In this document: positions 33,044 to 42,048 of the stretch, one piece after another
Numbering within the stretch: the stretch's first letter is position 1
Layout of the letters: each line of letters opens with the position of its first letter
Source of the DNA: CAYREX01 sp964423505
GTDB lineage: Bacteria > Fermentibacterota > Fermentibacteria > Fermentibacterales > JCC-6
DNA: 64,000 nucleotides
Assembly (NCBI GenBank): GCA_964423505.1
Contig: CAYREX010000006.1
Span: forward strand, 62,001 to 126,000
Direction of reading: 5' to 3'
The notes under the pieces: model-generated
The model's database searches: none
The model's input: only the letters and a program-made list of their open reading frames with translations
What the model was told of the DNA's origin: nothing
Program-made: the position numbers and the translations under genes

Positions 33044-34362
33044 GCCTTCACTATCCTGTCCCTTCCCCGCTCAACGCCCGAGCAGGCGTTCCTGGTATCG
33101 ACCACCAGCCTGGAGTTGTCGACTATCCACTGGTAATCGTAGCAGGAATGGTCGGTGATGACAACTGCGCAGTCGTAGCCCGCGAGCGTCTCCTCGGTGA
33201 GCTCCACCGAGACCGGCCTGTGCTCGGTCTGCCTGGTGCTGCCTATCCTGCCTACGTAGGGGTCGTTGTAGTCGACCGTGGCGCCCAGCTCGAGCAGCTC
33301 CTCCATGACCGGGAGGGCGGGGGTCTCCCGTATGTCGTCGATGTCCGGCTTGTAGGCCATGCCGAGTATCAGTATCCTGCTGCTCCTTACGCTCTTGCGG
33401 GCGTCGTTCAGCGCCCGTGTGACCGTGTCGACCACGAAGTGTGGCATCCCGGTGTTTATCTCTCCGGCCAGCTCAATGAAGCGGGTGGGCATCCCGTACT
33501 GGTGCGCCTTCCAGGTCAGGTAGAAAGGGTCTATCGGTATGCAGTGCCCGCCGAGGCCCGGCCCCGGGTAGAACGGCGTGTAGCCGAAGGGCTTCGTCGA
33601 GGCTGCCTCTATGACCTCCCAGATGTCCACGCCCATCCTGCTGCAGAGCATCTTCAGCTCGTTCACCAGGGCGATGTTGACCGCCCTGTAGGTGTTCTCG
33701 GTTATCTTGGCCATCTCCGCCACCTCGGGGGAGCTGACCGTGACAACGCTGTCCACGGCGTAGCCGTAGACGAGCTCGGCCGCCTCGGCCCCCTCGGGGG
33801 TCAGGGCGCCCACCAGCTTGGGGATGGTCCTGGTGGTGAAATGACGGTTGCCCGGGTCCTCCCTCTCCGGCGAGAAGGCCAGGTGGAAGTCCACCCCGGC
33901 CCGCATGCCGCTCTCCTCGAGTATGGGGACCAGCTCCTCGCGGGTGGTGCCCGGGTAGGTGGTGGACTCCAGCACCACGAGCTGCCCCCTACGGAGGTGA
34001 TCCCGGACCATTCGGCCGGTGCCGGTGACGTAGCTGAGGTCCGGCTGCCTGGAGATGCCCAGGGGCGTCGGGACGCAGATGATGACCGCGTCCGCCCGCT
34101 CCAGCACGGAGAAGTCGGTGCCTGCGCCGAGCCTCCCGGTCCCGGTCGCCTCGGTTATCCGCTCGGAGGGGATGTGCCTCAGGTAGCTGGTACCCTCCTC
34201 GATGAGCCGGGCCTTCTCAGGGTCGACGTCCACGCCGAGAACCTCGCAGCCGCCGCGGACGAACTCCAGCGCCAGCGGCAGGCCCACGTAGCCGAGACCG
34301 ATGACGGCTACGGCGGGCCTCTCCCTGCCCGCCTCCCTCATCCTCTCGCTGAAGGCGCTCAT
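33040..34362 (-). CDS. UDP-N-acetyl-D-glucosamine/mannosamine 6-dehydrogenase
   Basis: A 440-residue NAD-dependent enzyme that oxidises C6 of a UDP-HexNAc to the uronic acid. Rossmann start VAVIGLGYVGLPLALEF at ~18-34, conserved STTYPGTT, ENTYRAVNIALVNEL, and catalytic Cys274 in GGHCIPIDPFY. The GHCIPIDP form is typical of WbpA/WecC/TviB enzymes as opposed to UDP-glucose dehydrogenases. Whether GlcNAc or ManNAc is used cannot be told. ATG 34362 overlaps the ugd stop (ATGA). Confidence 0.9.
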   Translation of the reverse strand: MSAFSERMREAGRERPAVAVIGLGYVGLPLALEFVRGGCEVLGVDVDPEKARLIEEGTSYLRHIPSERITEATGTGRLGAGTDFSVLERADAVIICVPTPLGISRQPDLSYVTGTGRMVRDHLRRGQLVVLESTTYPGTTREELVPILEESGMRAGVDFHLAFSPEREDPGNRHFTTRTIPKLVGALTPEGAEAAELVYGYAVDSVVTVSSPEVAEMAKITENTYRAVNIALVNELKMLCSRMGVDIWEVIEAASTKPFGYTPFYPGPGLGGHCIPIDPFYLTWKAHQYGMPTRFIELAGEINTGMPHFVVDTVTRALNDARKSVRSSRILILGMAYKPDIDDIRETPALPVMEELLELGATVDYNDPYVGRIGSTRQTEHRPVSVELTEETLAGYDCAVVITDHSCYDYQWIVDNSRLVVDTRNACSGVERGRDRIVKA

Positions 34363-35663
34363 ACGTTCCTTCCGATGCCGTAGTAGGTGAATCCCATCCT
34401 GCGGAGCTTGCCGGGGTTGAACACGTTGCGGCCGTCGAAGACCACCGGTTTGCGCATCAGGTCCATTATCCTGGGGAAGTCCGGCTCCCTGAACTCCGTC
34501 CACTCGGTCACCAGTACCAGGCCGTCGGCGTCGCGGACCGCGTCGTAGGTGGAGTCGGCGTACTCGATGGAGTCGCCCAGGCGCCCCCTCGCGTTCTCCA
34601 GCGCCTGCGGGTCGTAGGCGCAGACGGTGGCACCCCTCGCCAGCAGGCCGTCTATGACCGTCAGCGCCGGCGCCTCCCTGATGTCGTCGGTGTTGGGCTT
34701 GAAGGAGACTCCCCATACCCCGAAGCGCAGACCGGTGAGGTCCTCGCCGTAGTGGGCGGAGACCTTGCGGGGCAGGAGCGCTTTCTGGTCGTCGTTGACC
34801 TCCGTGACGGCCCTGAGGACGCGCAGCTCTATCCCGTTCTCCAGCGCGGTCTTCTGGAGCGCTCGTATGTCCTTCGGGAAGCATGAGCCTCCGAAGCCGG
34901 CGCCGGGGAAGAGGAAGCTGGGTCCGATGCGGCGGTCGGAGCCTATGCCGACCCTGATGTCGTGCACGTCGGCGCTGACCAGGTCGCACATGTTCGCTAT
35001 CTCGTTCATGAAGGATATCCTGGTGGCGAGGAGGCTGTTCGCGACGTACTTCGTCATCTCGGCGCTCCGGTTGCTCATCACCAGTATCGGGTTGTTGGTC
35101 CGGACGAAGGGGGAGTAGAGCTCCCTCATCACCTCGGCGACCTCCTCCGAGTCGGTCCCCACCACAACGCGGTCCGGCTTCATGAAGTCGTCTATGGCGG
35201 AGCCCTCCTTCAGGAACTCCGGATTGCTGACCACGTGCACCTCGTGGTCCGTGTTCGCCTCTATGGTATCCCGCACGAGGTCGGCCGTGCCCACCGGCAC
35301 GGTGCTCTTGTTCACCACTATCCTCGGGCCGTCCATGGCCCTGGCTATGTCCTTGGCGACTGCGAGGACGTGCTTCAGGTCGGCGGACCCGTCCTCGTCC
35401 GGCGGGGTCCCGACGGCTATGAAGACTATCCTGCTCTTCCGTACCGCCTCGGCGGTGTCCGTGGTGAAGCTGAGCCTGTCCTCACTGGTGTTCCTGCGGA
35501 TCATCGTCTCCAGGCCGGGCTCGTAGATGGGTATGATCCCGTTCCTGAGGTCCTCTATCTTGCGCCGGTCGTTGTCCACGGAGATGACGTCGTTGCCCAT
35601 CTCCGACAGGCAGGTGGCTGCGACAAGGCCTACGTAACCGCTTCCGACCACGGCTATGTGCAT
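34359..35663 (-). CDS. ugd: UDP-glucose 6-dehydrogenase
   Basis: A 434-residue NAD-dependent enzyme making UDP-glucuronate. Rossmann start MHIAVVGSGYVGLVAATCLSEMG, conserved NKSTVPVGTAD, SNPEFLKEGSAIDDF, AEMTKYVANSLLATRISFMNEIA, and catalytic Cys261 in GFGGSCFPKD. C-terminal domain WGVSFKPNTDDIREAPAL. ATG 35663 follows GGAGG. First gene of a four-gene surface polysaccharide operon. Confidence 0.96.
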   Translation of the reverse strand: MHIAVVGSGYVGLVAATCLSEMGNDVISVDNDRRKIEDLRNGIIPIYEPGLETMIRRNTSEDRLSFTTDTAEAVRKSRIVFIAVGTPPDEDGSADLKHVLAVAKDIARAMDGPRIVVNKSTVPVGTADLVRDTIEANTDHEVHVVSNPEFLKEGSAIDDFMKPDRVVVGTDSEEVAEVMRELYSPFVRTNNPILVMSNRSAEMTKYVANSLLATRISFMNEIANMCDLVSADVHDIRVGIGSDRRIGPSFLFPGAGFGGSCFPKDIRALQKTALENGIELRVLRAVTEVNDDQKALLPRKVSAHYGEDLTGLRFGVWGVSFKPNTDDIREAPALTVIDGLLARGATVCAYDPQALENARGRLGDSIEYADSTYDAVRDADGLVLVTEWTEFREPDFPRIMDLMRKPVVFDGRNVFNPGKLRRMGFTYYGIGRNV

Positions 35664-35716
35664 GATTCCTCCAGGATGCGTTTTGACGGTATCCGTATCC
35701 GTGCGGGACTGCAGAG

Positions 35717-35751
35717 AATAAGAAAACCCCCGGTTGCTGTAAACAACCGGC
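35717..35751 (-). terminator. Rho-independent terminator after selB
   Basis: Minus strand CCGGTTG / CAACCGG hairpin with a TTTACAG loop, then GGGTTTTCTTATT. It separates the rnf-sel operon from the ugd operon. Confidence 0.85.
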
Positions 35752-37632
35752 TCAGCGGCGGGTGGGATACCTCCGGTCGCCCCTTCGGACGGTCAGGCCC
35801 AGCTCGTCCATCAGCTCCGCCCAGAGCAGGGCCACCTTGCGGGAGACGCCCATGAGGTCCCTCAGCCGGGCCAGGGTGAAGCCATCCTCGCCCAGCTCCG
35901 CGGTGGCGGAGGCCGCGGTCGCCCGCAGGTCCCGGTCGGTGACCAGGCTGCCGGAGCCGAGTCGGTGGAGAAGTCCCCTCTCCACGAGCGCCTCGGCGGT
36001 GACCGGGTCACCCGCCGCGTCTTCCGGCAGCCCCTCCGGACCGGCTCCCTCCACTGCGTCGACCAGCCGGTCAGCATCCGGGGCAAGCTCCTCCGGGATA
36101 TCCTCCGGGTGACCGGCCAGAGCCAGCCAGGCTCCCCTCCGCTCCATCCTGCCCTCCGCCTCCAGGCCCGCCAGCACACCCTTGACGAACGACGCCGGGG
36201 CGCCTGCGAGTATCCGTCCCGGGGCGGCCGACGGAAGGCCGGGGCTGAGCGGGCTCGCCTCGTGGTGGGTCCCGAGGGCCTCCAGCAGAAGGTCCTGCGC
36301 CTGACGGAACGCTTCCGCGTCCACCATCCTGGCCTCCGGTCCCTCTCCCAGGCGTACGGCCATCCCCTGCTCCAGGAGCCTCTCCGCCGCCTCCAGGGCG
36401 TCCGCCCCGTCGATGCCCGCCTCGCCGAGGACCGAGGCCGGGACCACGCCGGTCCTGCCGGCGTCGCGAAGCCTCTCCATCAGCAGGTCGGCCGGGTCTC
36501 CCTCGGCGAGAAGCTCCAGGTGCCTGCTCCTCGTATCAGCGTGCTTCCTGCGGACCTTCCGGGTGCCCACCTCCAGCACGGTGCCCCCCCCTATGGTGAC
36601 TACCGGGGAGTACATCCGCAGAACCAGGTCGTCGCCCGGCAGGGCGGCAACCGGCGACTCCAGTTGGAAGTGCACGAAGCCCGAGGTGCCCGGCGGGACC
36701 GGACCCTCCTCGACCGGCACGGCCCTGGCCATCACCTCGGCGGTGCCGGTGTGGAGCCTGACCCTCTGGTTGCGCCGGAGCGGCGGGGCCCCGGGGAGGA
36801 TGCGGCACTCGGTGTCCAGGCTGAGCGTCGGCTCGAGCAGACCCCTGTCGGAGAGGCAGGAGCCCCTCTCGACCTGCTCCGCCTCCAGGCCGACCAGGTT
36901 GAGGGCTACCCTGTCGCCGGCCCTTCCCTCCTCAGCCCCTCGCCTGTTGTTGACGCTCAGCTCCCTGACCCTGTGGACGCTCCCGCCCGGCTGCACCTGG
37001 AGGCTGTCGCCCGGCCTCACGCTCCCGGAGACGGCGGTGCCGGCCACTATGGTGCCGAAGCCCTTCAGGACGAAGACCCGGTCCACGAAAAGCCTGAAAC
37101 GGCCGGATGCGTCCCGCTGGCCGGTCCCCGCGGCCATCTCGGCCAGGGCGTCCCGGAGCCCGTCGAGGCCCTCGCCGGTCATGGCGGATACACGGAGGAC
37201 GGGCGTGCCGTCGAAGGGCGTACCCTCCAGGAGCTCCATCACGTCCGCCTCGGCCAGGTCCTGCATCTCGGAGTCGACCAGGTCGCACTTGGTCAGGGCC
37301 ACCAGCCCCCTGTGTACGCCGAGAAGGTCCAGGACGTCGAGGTGCTCCCGGGTCTGGGGCATCACACCCTCGTCGGCGGCCACCACCATCAGGAAGAAGT
37401 CGACCGTCGCCACGCCGGCGACCATCTGACGCACGAAGCGCTCGTGGCCGGGCACGTCTATGAAGGCGAGCACCTCTCCGTCGGGCATGGGCATGAAGAC
37501 GTAGCCCAGCTCTATGGTGATGCCCCGGCTCTTCTCCTCCTTGAGGCGGTCCGGGTCCTGCCCGGTAAGGGCCATCACCAGGGAGCTCTTGCCGTGGTCT
37601 ATGTGTCCGGCGGTCCCCGCTACTATCCCCAC
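35752..37632 (-). CDS. selB: Selenocysteine-specific elongation factor SelB
   Basis: A 626-residue GTPase that brings Sec-tRNA to UGA codons. EF-Tu-like N-terminus: G1 GHIDHGKSSL, G2 region RGITIELGYVF, G3 DVPGHERF, G4 TKCDLVD. Beta-barrel domains follow (FVLKGFGTIVAGTAVSGSV). The C-terminal ~250 residues contain the winged-helix repeats that bind the SECIS element, ending FTLARLRDLMGVSRKVALLWAELMDELGLTVRRGDRRYPT. GTG 37632 overlaps the 3' end of selA by 10 bp. Confidence 0.95.
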   Translation of the reverse strand: MGIVAGTAGHIDHGKSSLVMALTGQDPDRLKEEKSRGITIELGYVFMPMPDGEVLAFIDVPGHERFVRQMVAGVATVDFFLMVVAADEGVMPQTREHLDVLDLLGVHRGLVALTKCDLVDSEMQDLAEADVMELLEGTPFDGTPVLRVSAMTGEGLDGLRDALAEMAAGTGQRDASGRFRLFVDRVFVLKGFGTIVAGTAVSGSVRPGDSLQVQPGGSVHRVRELSVNNRRGAEEGRAGDRVALNLVGLEAEQVERGSCLSDRGLLEPTLSLDTECRILPGAPPLRRNQRVRLHTGTAEVMARAVPVEEGPVPPGTSGFVHFQLESPVAALPGDDLVLRMYSPVVTIGGGTVLEVGTRKVRRKHADTRSRHLELLAEGDPADLLMERLRDAGRTGVVPASVLGEAGIDGADALEAAERLLEQGMAVRLGEGPEARMVDAEAFRQAQDLLLEALGTHHEASPLSPGLPSAAPGRILAGAPASFVKGVLAGLEAEGRMERRGAWLALAGHPEDIPEELAPDADRLVDAVEGAGPEGLPEDAAGDPVTAEALVERGLLHRLGSGSLVTDRDLRATAASATAELGEDGFTLARLRDLMGVSRKVALLWAELMDELGLTVRRGDRRYPTRR

Positions 37633-39014
37633 AGCCGCTCCGCGGCGTCGGAGACAAGAGATGCCAGCAGGCCGGCCTGTCCCATTAGAAGCGTCCGGAC
37701 GTCCAGCTTCAGCAACCCGTCCTCTATCCTCGAGCAGACGGCCGGGCTGCCAAGGCGGAGCTCACGGGCCAGGGCGTCCGGGTCGGGGCAGGCTATGCCC
37801 ACGCCCCGGGAGGGCATGGCGGTGTCCGGGAGCGCCCCGCTACCGACGTAGCTGCCGGTCTCGATGACCCTGGCGGAGCAGGAGGACGGGAGCTCGAGGG
37901 CGGCTGCCAGCTCCTCAGCCCTCCTGCCCAGCTCCTCCGGGCGGGCGGCGAGCATGGCGTATACCGGGTGCTCCTCCGTGAGGTAGCTCAGGCCCTCCCT
38001 GAAGAGCATCAGCGTTGCCTCGAGGGCGGCTAGGGTCAGCTTGCCGACCCGCAGCGCCCTTGCCAGCGGGTGGCGCCTAATCGCCTCCACCGCATCACGC
38101 CTGCCGGTGATGATGCCCGCCTGCGGGCCGCCTATCAGCTTGTCCCCCGAGCTGGTCACCAAACCGGCTCCGGCGGCGATGCTCCCCGCGACGGTCGGCT
38201 CCGAGGGAAGGCCCAGCTCCGCCAGGTCCACCAGAGAGCCCGCGCCCAGGTCGTCTATCACGGGCAACCCGTGCTCCCGGCCGAGCGCCACCAGGTCCTC
38301 CAGTGGGACCTCCCCGGAGAAGCCCCTTATCCGGTAGTTGGAGGGATGGACCCTGAGTATGGCCGCCGTCTCCTCGGTGATCGCATCGCGGTAGTCGCGA
38401 AGATGGGTGCGGTTGGTGCAGCCCACCTCCACCATCCGGGCCCCGCTCTGCCTCATCACCTCCGGTATCCGGAAGGAGCCGCCTATCTCCACCAGCTGGC
38501 CGCGGGAGACTATCACCTCCCGGCCCCCAGCCATGGCCGAGAGGACGAGGAGGGTGGCCCCGGCGTTGTTGTTGCAGACGGTTGCCGCCTCCGCTCCCGT
38601 GAGCTCCTTCAGGAGGTGCTCGACATGGACGTCCCGGTGGCCCCGCCTGCCGGTCTCCCGGTCCCACTGCAGCACGCAGTAGCCGGTGGCCGCCCGGGTG
38701 ACCGCGGAGATGGCGGCACCGCTCATGGCGGCCCTGCCTATGGCTGTATGGAGCACTATCCCGGAGGCGTTTATCACGTCCTCCATTCCGGAGTCGGAGA
38801 GCATCCTGGCCTCGGCAAGGGCCATGGCCGCCAGCTCGTCATGCGTGCGGGGGCCGTCGCCGGAGAGGAGCCGCTCCCTCTCGGAGGCTATCACCGACCG
38901 GCAGGCCTCGGTGAGCGAGGCCGGGGGCAGCGTGCCCTCCGGGTCCGCGAGACCGGCCAGCACGTGGACCGCCGGCAGCTCGCGCAGCGCCTTCCTGCAC
39001 TCGTCATCGGCCAT
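37623..39014 (-). CDS. selA: L-seryl-tRNA(Sec) selenium transferase SelA
   Basis: A 463-residue PLP enzyme that converts Ser-tRNA(Sec) to Sec-tRNA(Sec) with selenophosphate. Motifs: INASGIVLHTAIGRAAMS, CVLQWDRETGRRGHRDVHVEHLLKELTGAEAATVCNNNAGATLL, HPSNYRIRGFSGEVPL, DDLGAGSLVDL and the PLP lysine in SSGDKLIGGPQAGI. ATG 39014 overlaps the rnfB stop as TGATG; the open frame upstream to 39659 is a shadow of rnfB. Confidence 0.95.
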   Translation of the reverse strand: MADDECRKALRELPAVHVLAGLADPEGTLPPASLTEACRSVIASERERLLSGDGPRTHDELAAMALAEARMLSDSGMEDVINASGIVLHTAIGRAAMSGAAISAVTRAATGYCVLQWDRETGRRGHRDVHVEHLLKELTGAEAATVCNNNAGATLLVLSAMAGGREVIVSRGQLVEIGGSFRIPEVMRQSGARMVEVGCTNRTHLRDYRDAITEETAAILRVHPSNYRIRGFSGEVPLEDLVALGREHGLPVIDDLGAGSLVDLAELGLPSEPTVAGSIAAGAGLVTSSGDKLIGGPQAGIITGRRDAVEAIRRHPLARALRVGKLTLAALEATLMLFREGLSYLTEEHPVYAMLAARPEELGRRAEELAAALELPSSCSARVIETGSYVGSGALPDTAMPSRGVGIACPDPDALARELRLGSPAVCSRIEDGLLKLDVRTLLMGQAGLLASLVSDAAERLWG

Positions 39015-40078
39015 CAGACCCCGAACTCCTCTCCCCTCTGGTAGGAGAGCGCCCCCAGCATCCGTATGGAGCCCTTGGGGCACTTCGAGAGGCAGAGCCC
39101 GCATCCGACGCACTTCTCCTTGTCGACCTCGTGCCTCTCCTTGAGCTCTCCGGTGATGGCATTCACCGGACATGCCTTGGCGCACAGGGTGCACCCGACG
39201 CAGCTGCCGTCTATGTATGCCTTCGGCCTGGCCGGCGCCCTGTCCAGTATCGCGCCGGTCGGGCACTCGCCGGCGCAGAGGCCGCAGTTCACGCACTTCT
39301 CCGGGTCGATGGAGGCCAGGTTCTCCTCCACGGTGATGGCATCCACCGGGCAGACCTTGGCGCACTTCCTGCAGCCGATGCACGCGACGGTGCAGGCCTT
39401 GCGGGCCACGCCGCCCCTCTCCCTGCTGGAGCAGGCGACCACCACCTGCCTGTTGACCGGCCAGAGCTCGATTATGTCCTTGGGGCAGGCCGCCACGCAC
39501 TTGCCGCAGCCGGTGCAGGCCTCCGGGTCTACGACCGGGACGCCGTCCGGCCCCATCTCGATGGCGTCGAAGGGGCATACCCGGACACAGTCGCCGAAGC
39601 CGAGGCAGCCGTAGGGGCAGGCCTTCTGCCCGCCCATGACCATGCCGGCCGCGGCGCACTCGGAGGGCCCCCGGTACTCGAAGACCTCGCGGGCGGAGTG
39701 GCCACCGGCGCAGCGGACCAGGGCTATCTTCCGCACGGAGTCGGAGACCTCGGCGCCGACCGCCTCGGCTATCCTGGCGTCCACCGACGCGCTTGCGGCG
39801 ACGCAGCCCTCGGGCGGCGCCTCACCCTTCACGACCGCCTCGGCGAAGGCGGGGCAGCCCGGATAGCCGCAACCGCCGCAGTTGGCGCCCGGCAGCAGCG
39901 CCTCTATCCTCTCGACCCTCGGGTCCTTCTCCACGGCCAGCTTCTTGGCGGCGAAGGCCAGGCCCAGCCCCAGCAGGAGCCCCATGGCCCCCAGCACGAC
40001 GGCCGGGTAGCCGACGGCAGCGGCCGCATCGGTCCCACCGGTCTGGGCGGTGAGCGCGAGAGCAAGGAGACCCGTCAT
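39014..40078 (-). CDS. rnfB: Rnf complex subunit RnfB (polyferredoxin)
   Basis: A 354-residue membrane-anchored iron-sulfur subunit that takes electrons from ferredoxin. One N-terminal membrane segment, then the Fe-S domain LLPGANCGGCGYPGCPAFAEAVVKGEAPPEGC. After it come CPYGC...CVRVCPFDAI, CTGCGKCVAACPKDII, CIGCRKCAKVCPVDAI, CVNCGLCAGECPTGAI, CVGCTLCAKACPVNAI and CVGCGLCLSKCPKGSI, so about six ferredoxin-type clusters. This long form is seen in anaerobes. Starts one base after the rnfA stop. Confidence 0.95.
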   Translation of the reverse strand: MTGLLALALTAQTGGTDAAAAVGYPAVVLGAMGLLLGLGLAFAAKKLAVEKDPRVERIEALLPGANCGGCGYPGCPAFAEAVVKGEAPPEGCVAASASVDARIAEAVGAEVSDSVRKIALVRCAGGHSAREVFEYRGPSECAAAGMVMGGQKACPYGCLGFGDCVRVCPFDAIEMGPDGVPVVDPEACTGCGKCVAACPKDIIELWPVNRQVVVACSSRERGGVARKACTVACIGCRKCAKVCPVDAITVEENLASIDPEKCVNCGLCAGECPTGAILDRAPARPKAYIDGSCVGCTLCAKACPVNAITGELKERHEVDKEKCVGCGLCLSKCPKGSIRMLGALSYQRGEEFGV

Positions 40079-40079
40079 C

Positions 40080-40727
40080 TCACACCCCCAGACCGGCGAA
40101 GCCGAGGAAGGCGATGGACATCACCCCGGCGATGATGAACGCGATGGGCTTGCCCCGAAGCGAGACCGGCAGGTCCGCCGTCTCCATCCTCTGCCTCAGC
40201 CCGGCCATTATCACCAGCGCCAGCGTGAAGCCTATCCCCGAGGCCACGCCGTTCACCAGCGAGTAGCCGAGGGCGTACCCCTCCTCGATGTTGAGCACGG
40301 CCACGCCGAGTATGGCGCAGTTGGTGGTGATGAGCGGCAGGTAGATGCCCAGGGCGTCGTAGAGCGGCGGCGAGAACCTCTGCAGTATCATCTCCACCAG
40401 CTGAACGAGAGAGGCGATGATGAGTATGAAGGCTATCGTCCGCAGGTAGGTCAGCGAGAGCGGCACAAGCAGCAGGTGGTAGACGGTCCAGGAGCCCAGG
40501 GTGGCCAGTGTCATCACGAAGATGACAGCGGCGCCCATGCCCACCGCCGAGTCGAGCTGCCGGGAGACGCCGATGAACGGGCAGATGCCGAGGAAGCGGG
40601 AGAGGACGAAGTTGTTCACCAGTATCGCCCCGAGCACTATGGTCATCAGCGTGCCGAGGTCGAAGCCGCCTGCGTCCCCGGGCGAGGCCAGGGCGGCGGA
40701 GAGCGCAATGGCGTTGAGGCCGCTCAT
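40080..40727 (-). CDS. rnfA: Rnf complex subunit RnfA
   Basis: A 215-residue integral membrane protein with six membrane segments. Conserved: LGAILVNNFVLSRFLGICPFIGVSRQLDSAVGMG, near-identical to other RnfA/NqrE proteins, and YLPLITTNCAILGVAVLN. It forms the ion path with RnfE and a shared membrane iron-sulfur site. ATG 40727 overlaps the rnfE stop (ATGA); the frame upstream is a shadow of rnfE. The N-terminal ~22 residues form an extra, unconserved extension. Confidence 0.95.
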   Translation of the reverse strand: MSGLNAIALSAALASPGDAGGFDLGTLMTIVLGAILVNNFVLSRFLGICPFIGVSRQLDSAVGMGAAVIFVMTLATLGSWTVYHLLLVPLSLTYLRTIAFILIIASLVQLVEMILQRFSPPLYDALGIYLPLITTNCAILGVAVLNIEEGYALGYSLVNGVASGIGFTLALVIMAGLRQRMETADLPVSLRGKPIAFIIAGVMSIAFLGFAGLGV

Positions 40728-41332
40728 CGTCCCCCTCCCTTCCTCTGGTCCAGCACGTTGAACGCGCCGAGGATGAAGCCGAGCAGTATGAAGGCGCCGG
40801 GCGCCAGTATCGCTATCAGCACAGGCTGCTCTCGGAAGGCGCCCCACATCACGTTCATGTTCAGCCACGTACCGCTGCCGAGCAGCTCGCGGAAGGTCGC
40901 CAGCAGCACCATCGCCAGCGTGAAGCCTGCGCCCATCCCGAGGCCGTCGGCGAGGGAGTTGAGCACCGGGTTCCTGTTGGCGAAGCCCTCGGCCCTGCCG
41001 AGGATTATGCAGTTCACCACGATGAGCGGTATGAAGATGCCCAGGCTCTTGTGGAGGTCGGGCACGTAGGCGTTCATCACCATGTCCACCAGCGTCACGA
41101 AGGTGGCAATGATGACTATGTAGCAGGGAATCCGTACCTTGGAGGGTATGGCCTTCCTGAGCAGCGAGACCAGGAAGTTGGAGCAGACCAGCACGAAGGT
41201 CGAGGCCGCTCCCATTCCGAGCGCGTTCTCCACGGAGGTCGTCACCGCCAGGAAGGGACAGAGCCCCAGCGCCAGCTTGAAGACCGGGTTCTCGCGGTAT
41301 ATGCCTGCCGTCAGGTCTCTCCAGAGGCTCAT
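40724..41332 (-). CDS. rnfE: Rnf complex subunit RnfE
   Basis: A 202-residue membrane protein paralogous to RnfA. Conserved: GIYRENPVFKLALGLCPFLAVTTSVENALGMG, IFIPLIVVNCIILGRAEGFANRNPVLNSLADGLGMGAGFTLAM. Cysteines in CPFLA and NCIILG match those that hold the membrane cluster with RnfA. ATGA overlap with rnfG. Confidence 0.95.
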   Translation of the reverse strand: MSLWRDLTAGIYRENPVFKLALGLCPFLAVTTSVENALGMGAASTFVLVCSNFLVSLLRKAIPSKVRIPCYIVIIATFVTLVDMVMNAYVPDLHKSLGIFIPLIVVNCIILGRAEGFANRNPVLNSLADGLGMGAGFTLAMVLLATFRELLGSGTWLNMNVMWGAFREQPVLIAILAPGAFILLGFILGAFNVLDQRKGGGR

Positions 41333-42048
41333 GAGCCACCTCCGGTCCCGGTGGTGTCGATGCCCTCACCGGGCTCCGCTCCGGCGCCTGCGGAGGAGCG
41401 CTTCGGCGGCGGGTTCGGAGGCGGGTCGGGCGACCAGCCCTGCAGGCCGCTCCCGTCGAACAGCCCCTCCTCCTCCATCGCCTCCAGGCCCTCCTGCACG
41501 GAGGCCACCACGGCCCTGGAGGTTATCGTGCTGCCGGTCATGGCGTCTATGGTGCCCCCGTCGACGGTCAGGCGGCAGCTCTCCGCGGTGACGCCGTCCT
41601 CGCTGAGCTGGTCGAGCAGCTTCGCCGGGTCCTCCACGTTGGCCCCGAGGCCCGGGGTCTCCATCTGGTAGAGGATGCTGCTGGACTCGACCTCGCCATC
41701 CGGGCTGACGGCCACCATCGTCTGGACGGTGCTCGAGTACCCCTTGCCGTAGGCGACGAAGACGAAGCCCGCGACGGAGTCAGAGCCGGCCGGCCGCACG
41801 GCGACCACCGACAGCTCGTTGCCGGTGCCGGCGAACGGGTTCTCCAGGCCCTCTATCCCCAGCGAGTCGAACTCGAGGCTGTCCGCCGGCGTCAGGGCGG
41901 CGGCCACGTCCGACATCAGCGCCTGCTTCTCCATCTCCTTCTGCTCCGCTATCATGGGGGCGGTCCTGGAGTTCACAAGCCCCAGCGCCACCGCCGCCAC
42001 CAGGGCGACGAGCATGAGGACCAGACCGAGCTTCAGCATCTCAGCCAT
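41329..42048 (-). CDS. rnfG: Rnf complex subunit RnfG (covalent FMN)
   Basis: A 239-residue protein with one N-terminal membrane segment (LGLVLMLVALVAAVALGLV) and an FMN-binding domain on the outer face. The flavin attachment motif is TGST at 171-174, where Thr174 should carry FMN through a phosphoester bond made by ApbE (not in this window). The C-terminus has a Pro/Gly-rich tail. It overlaps the rnfD stop by 8 bp; an internal ATG at 42039 is an alternative start. Confidence 0.92.
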   Translation of the reverse strand: MAEMLKLGLVLMLVALVAAVALGLVNSRTAPMIAEQKEMEKQALMSDVAAALTPADSLEFDSLGIEGLENPFAGTGNELSVVAVRPAGSDSVAGFVFVAYGKGYSSTVQTMVAVSPDGEVESSSILYQMETPGLGANVEDPAKLLDQLSEDGVTAESCRLTVDGGTIDAMTGSTITSRAVVASVQEGLEAMEEEGLFDGSGLQGWSPDPPPNPPPKRSSAGAGAEPGEGIDTTGTGGGS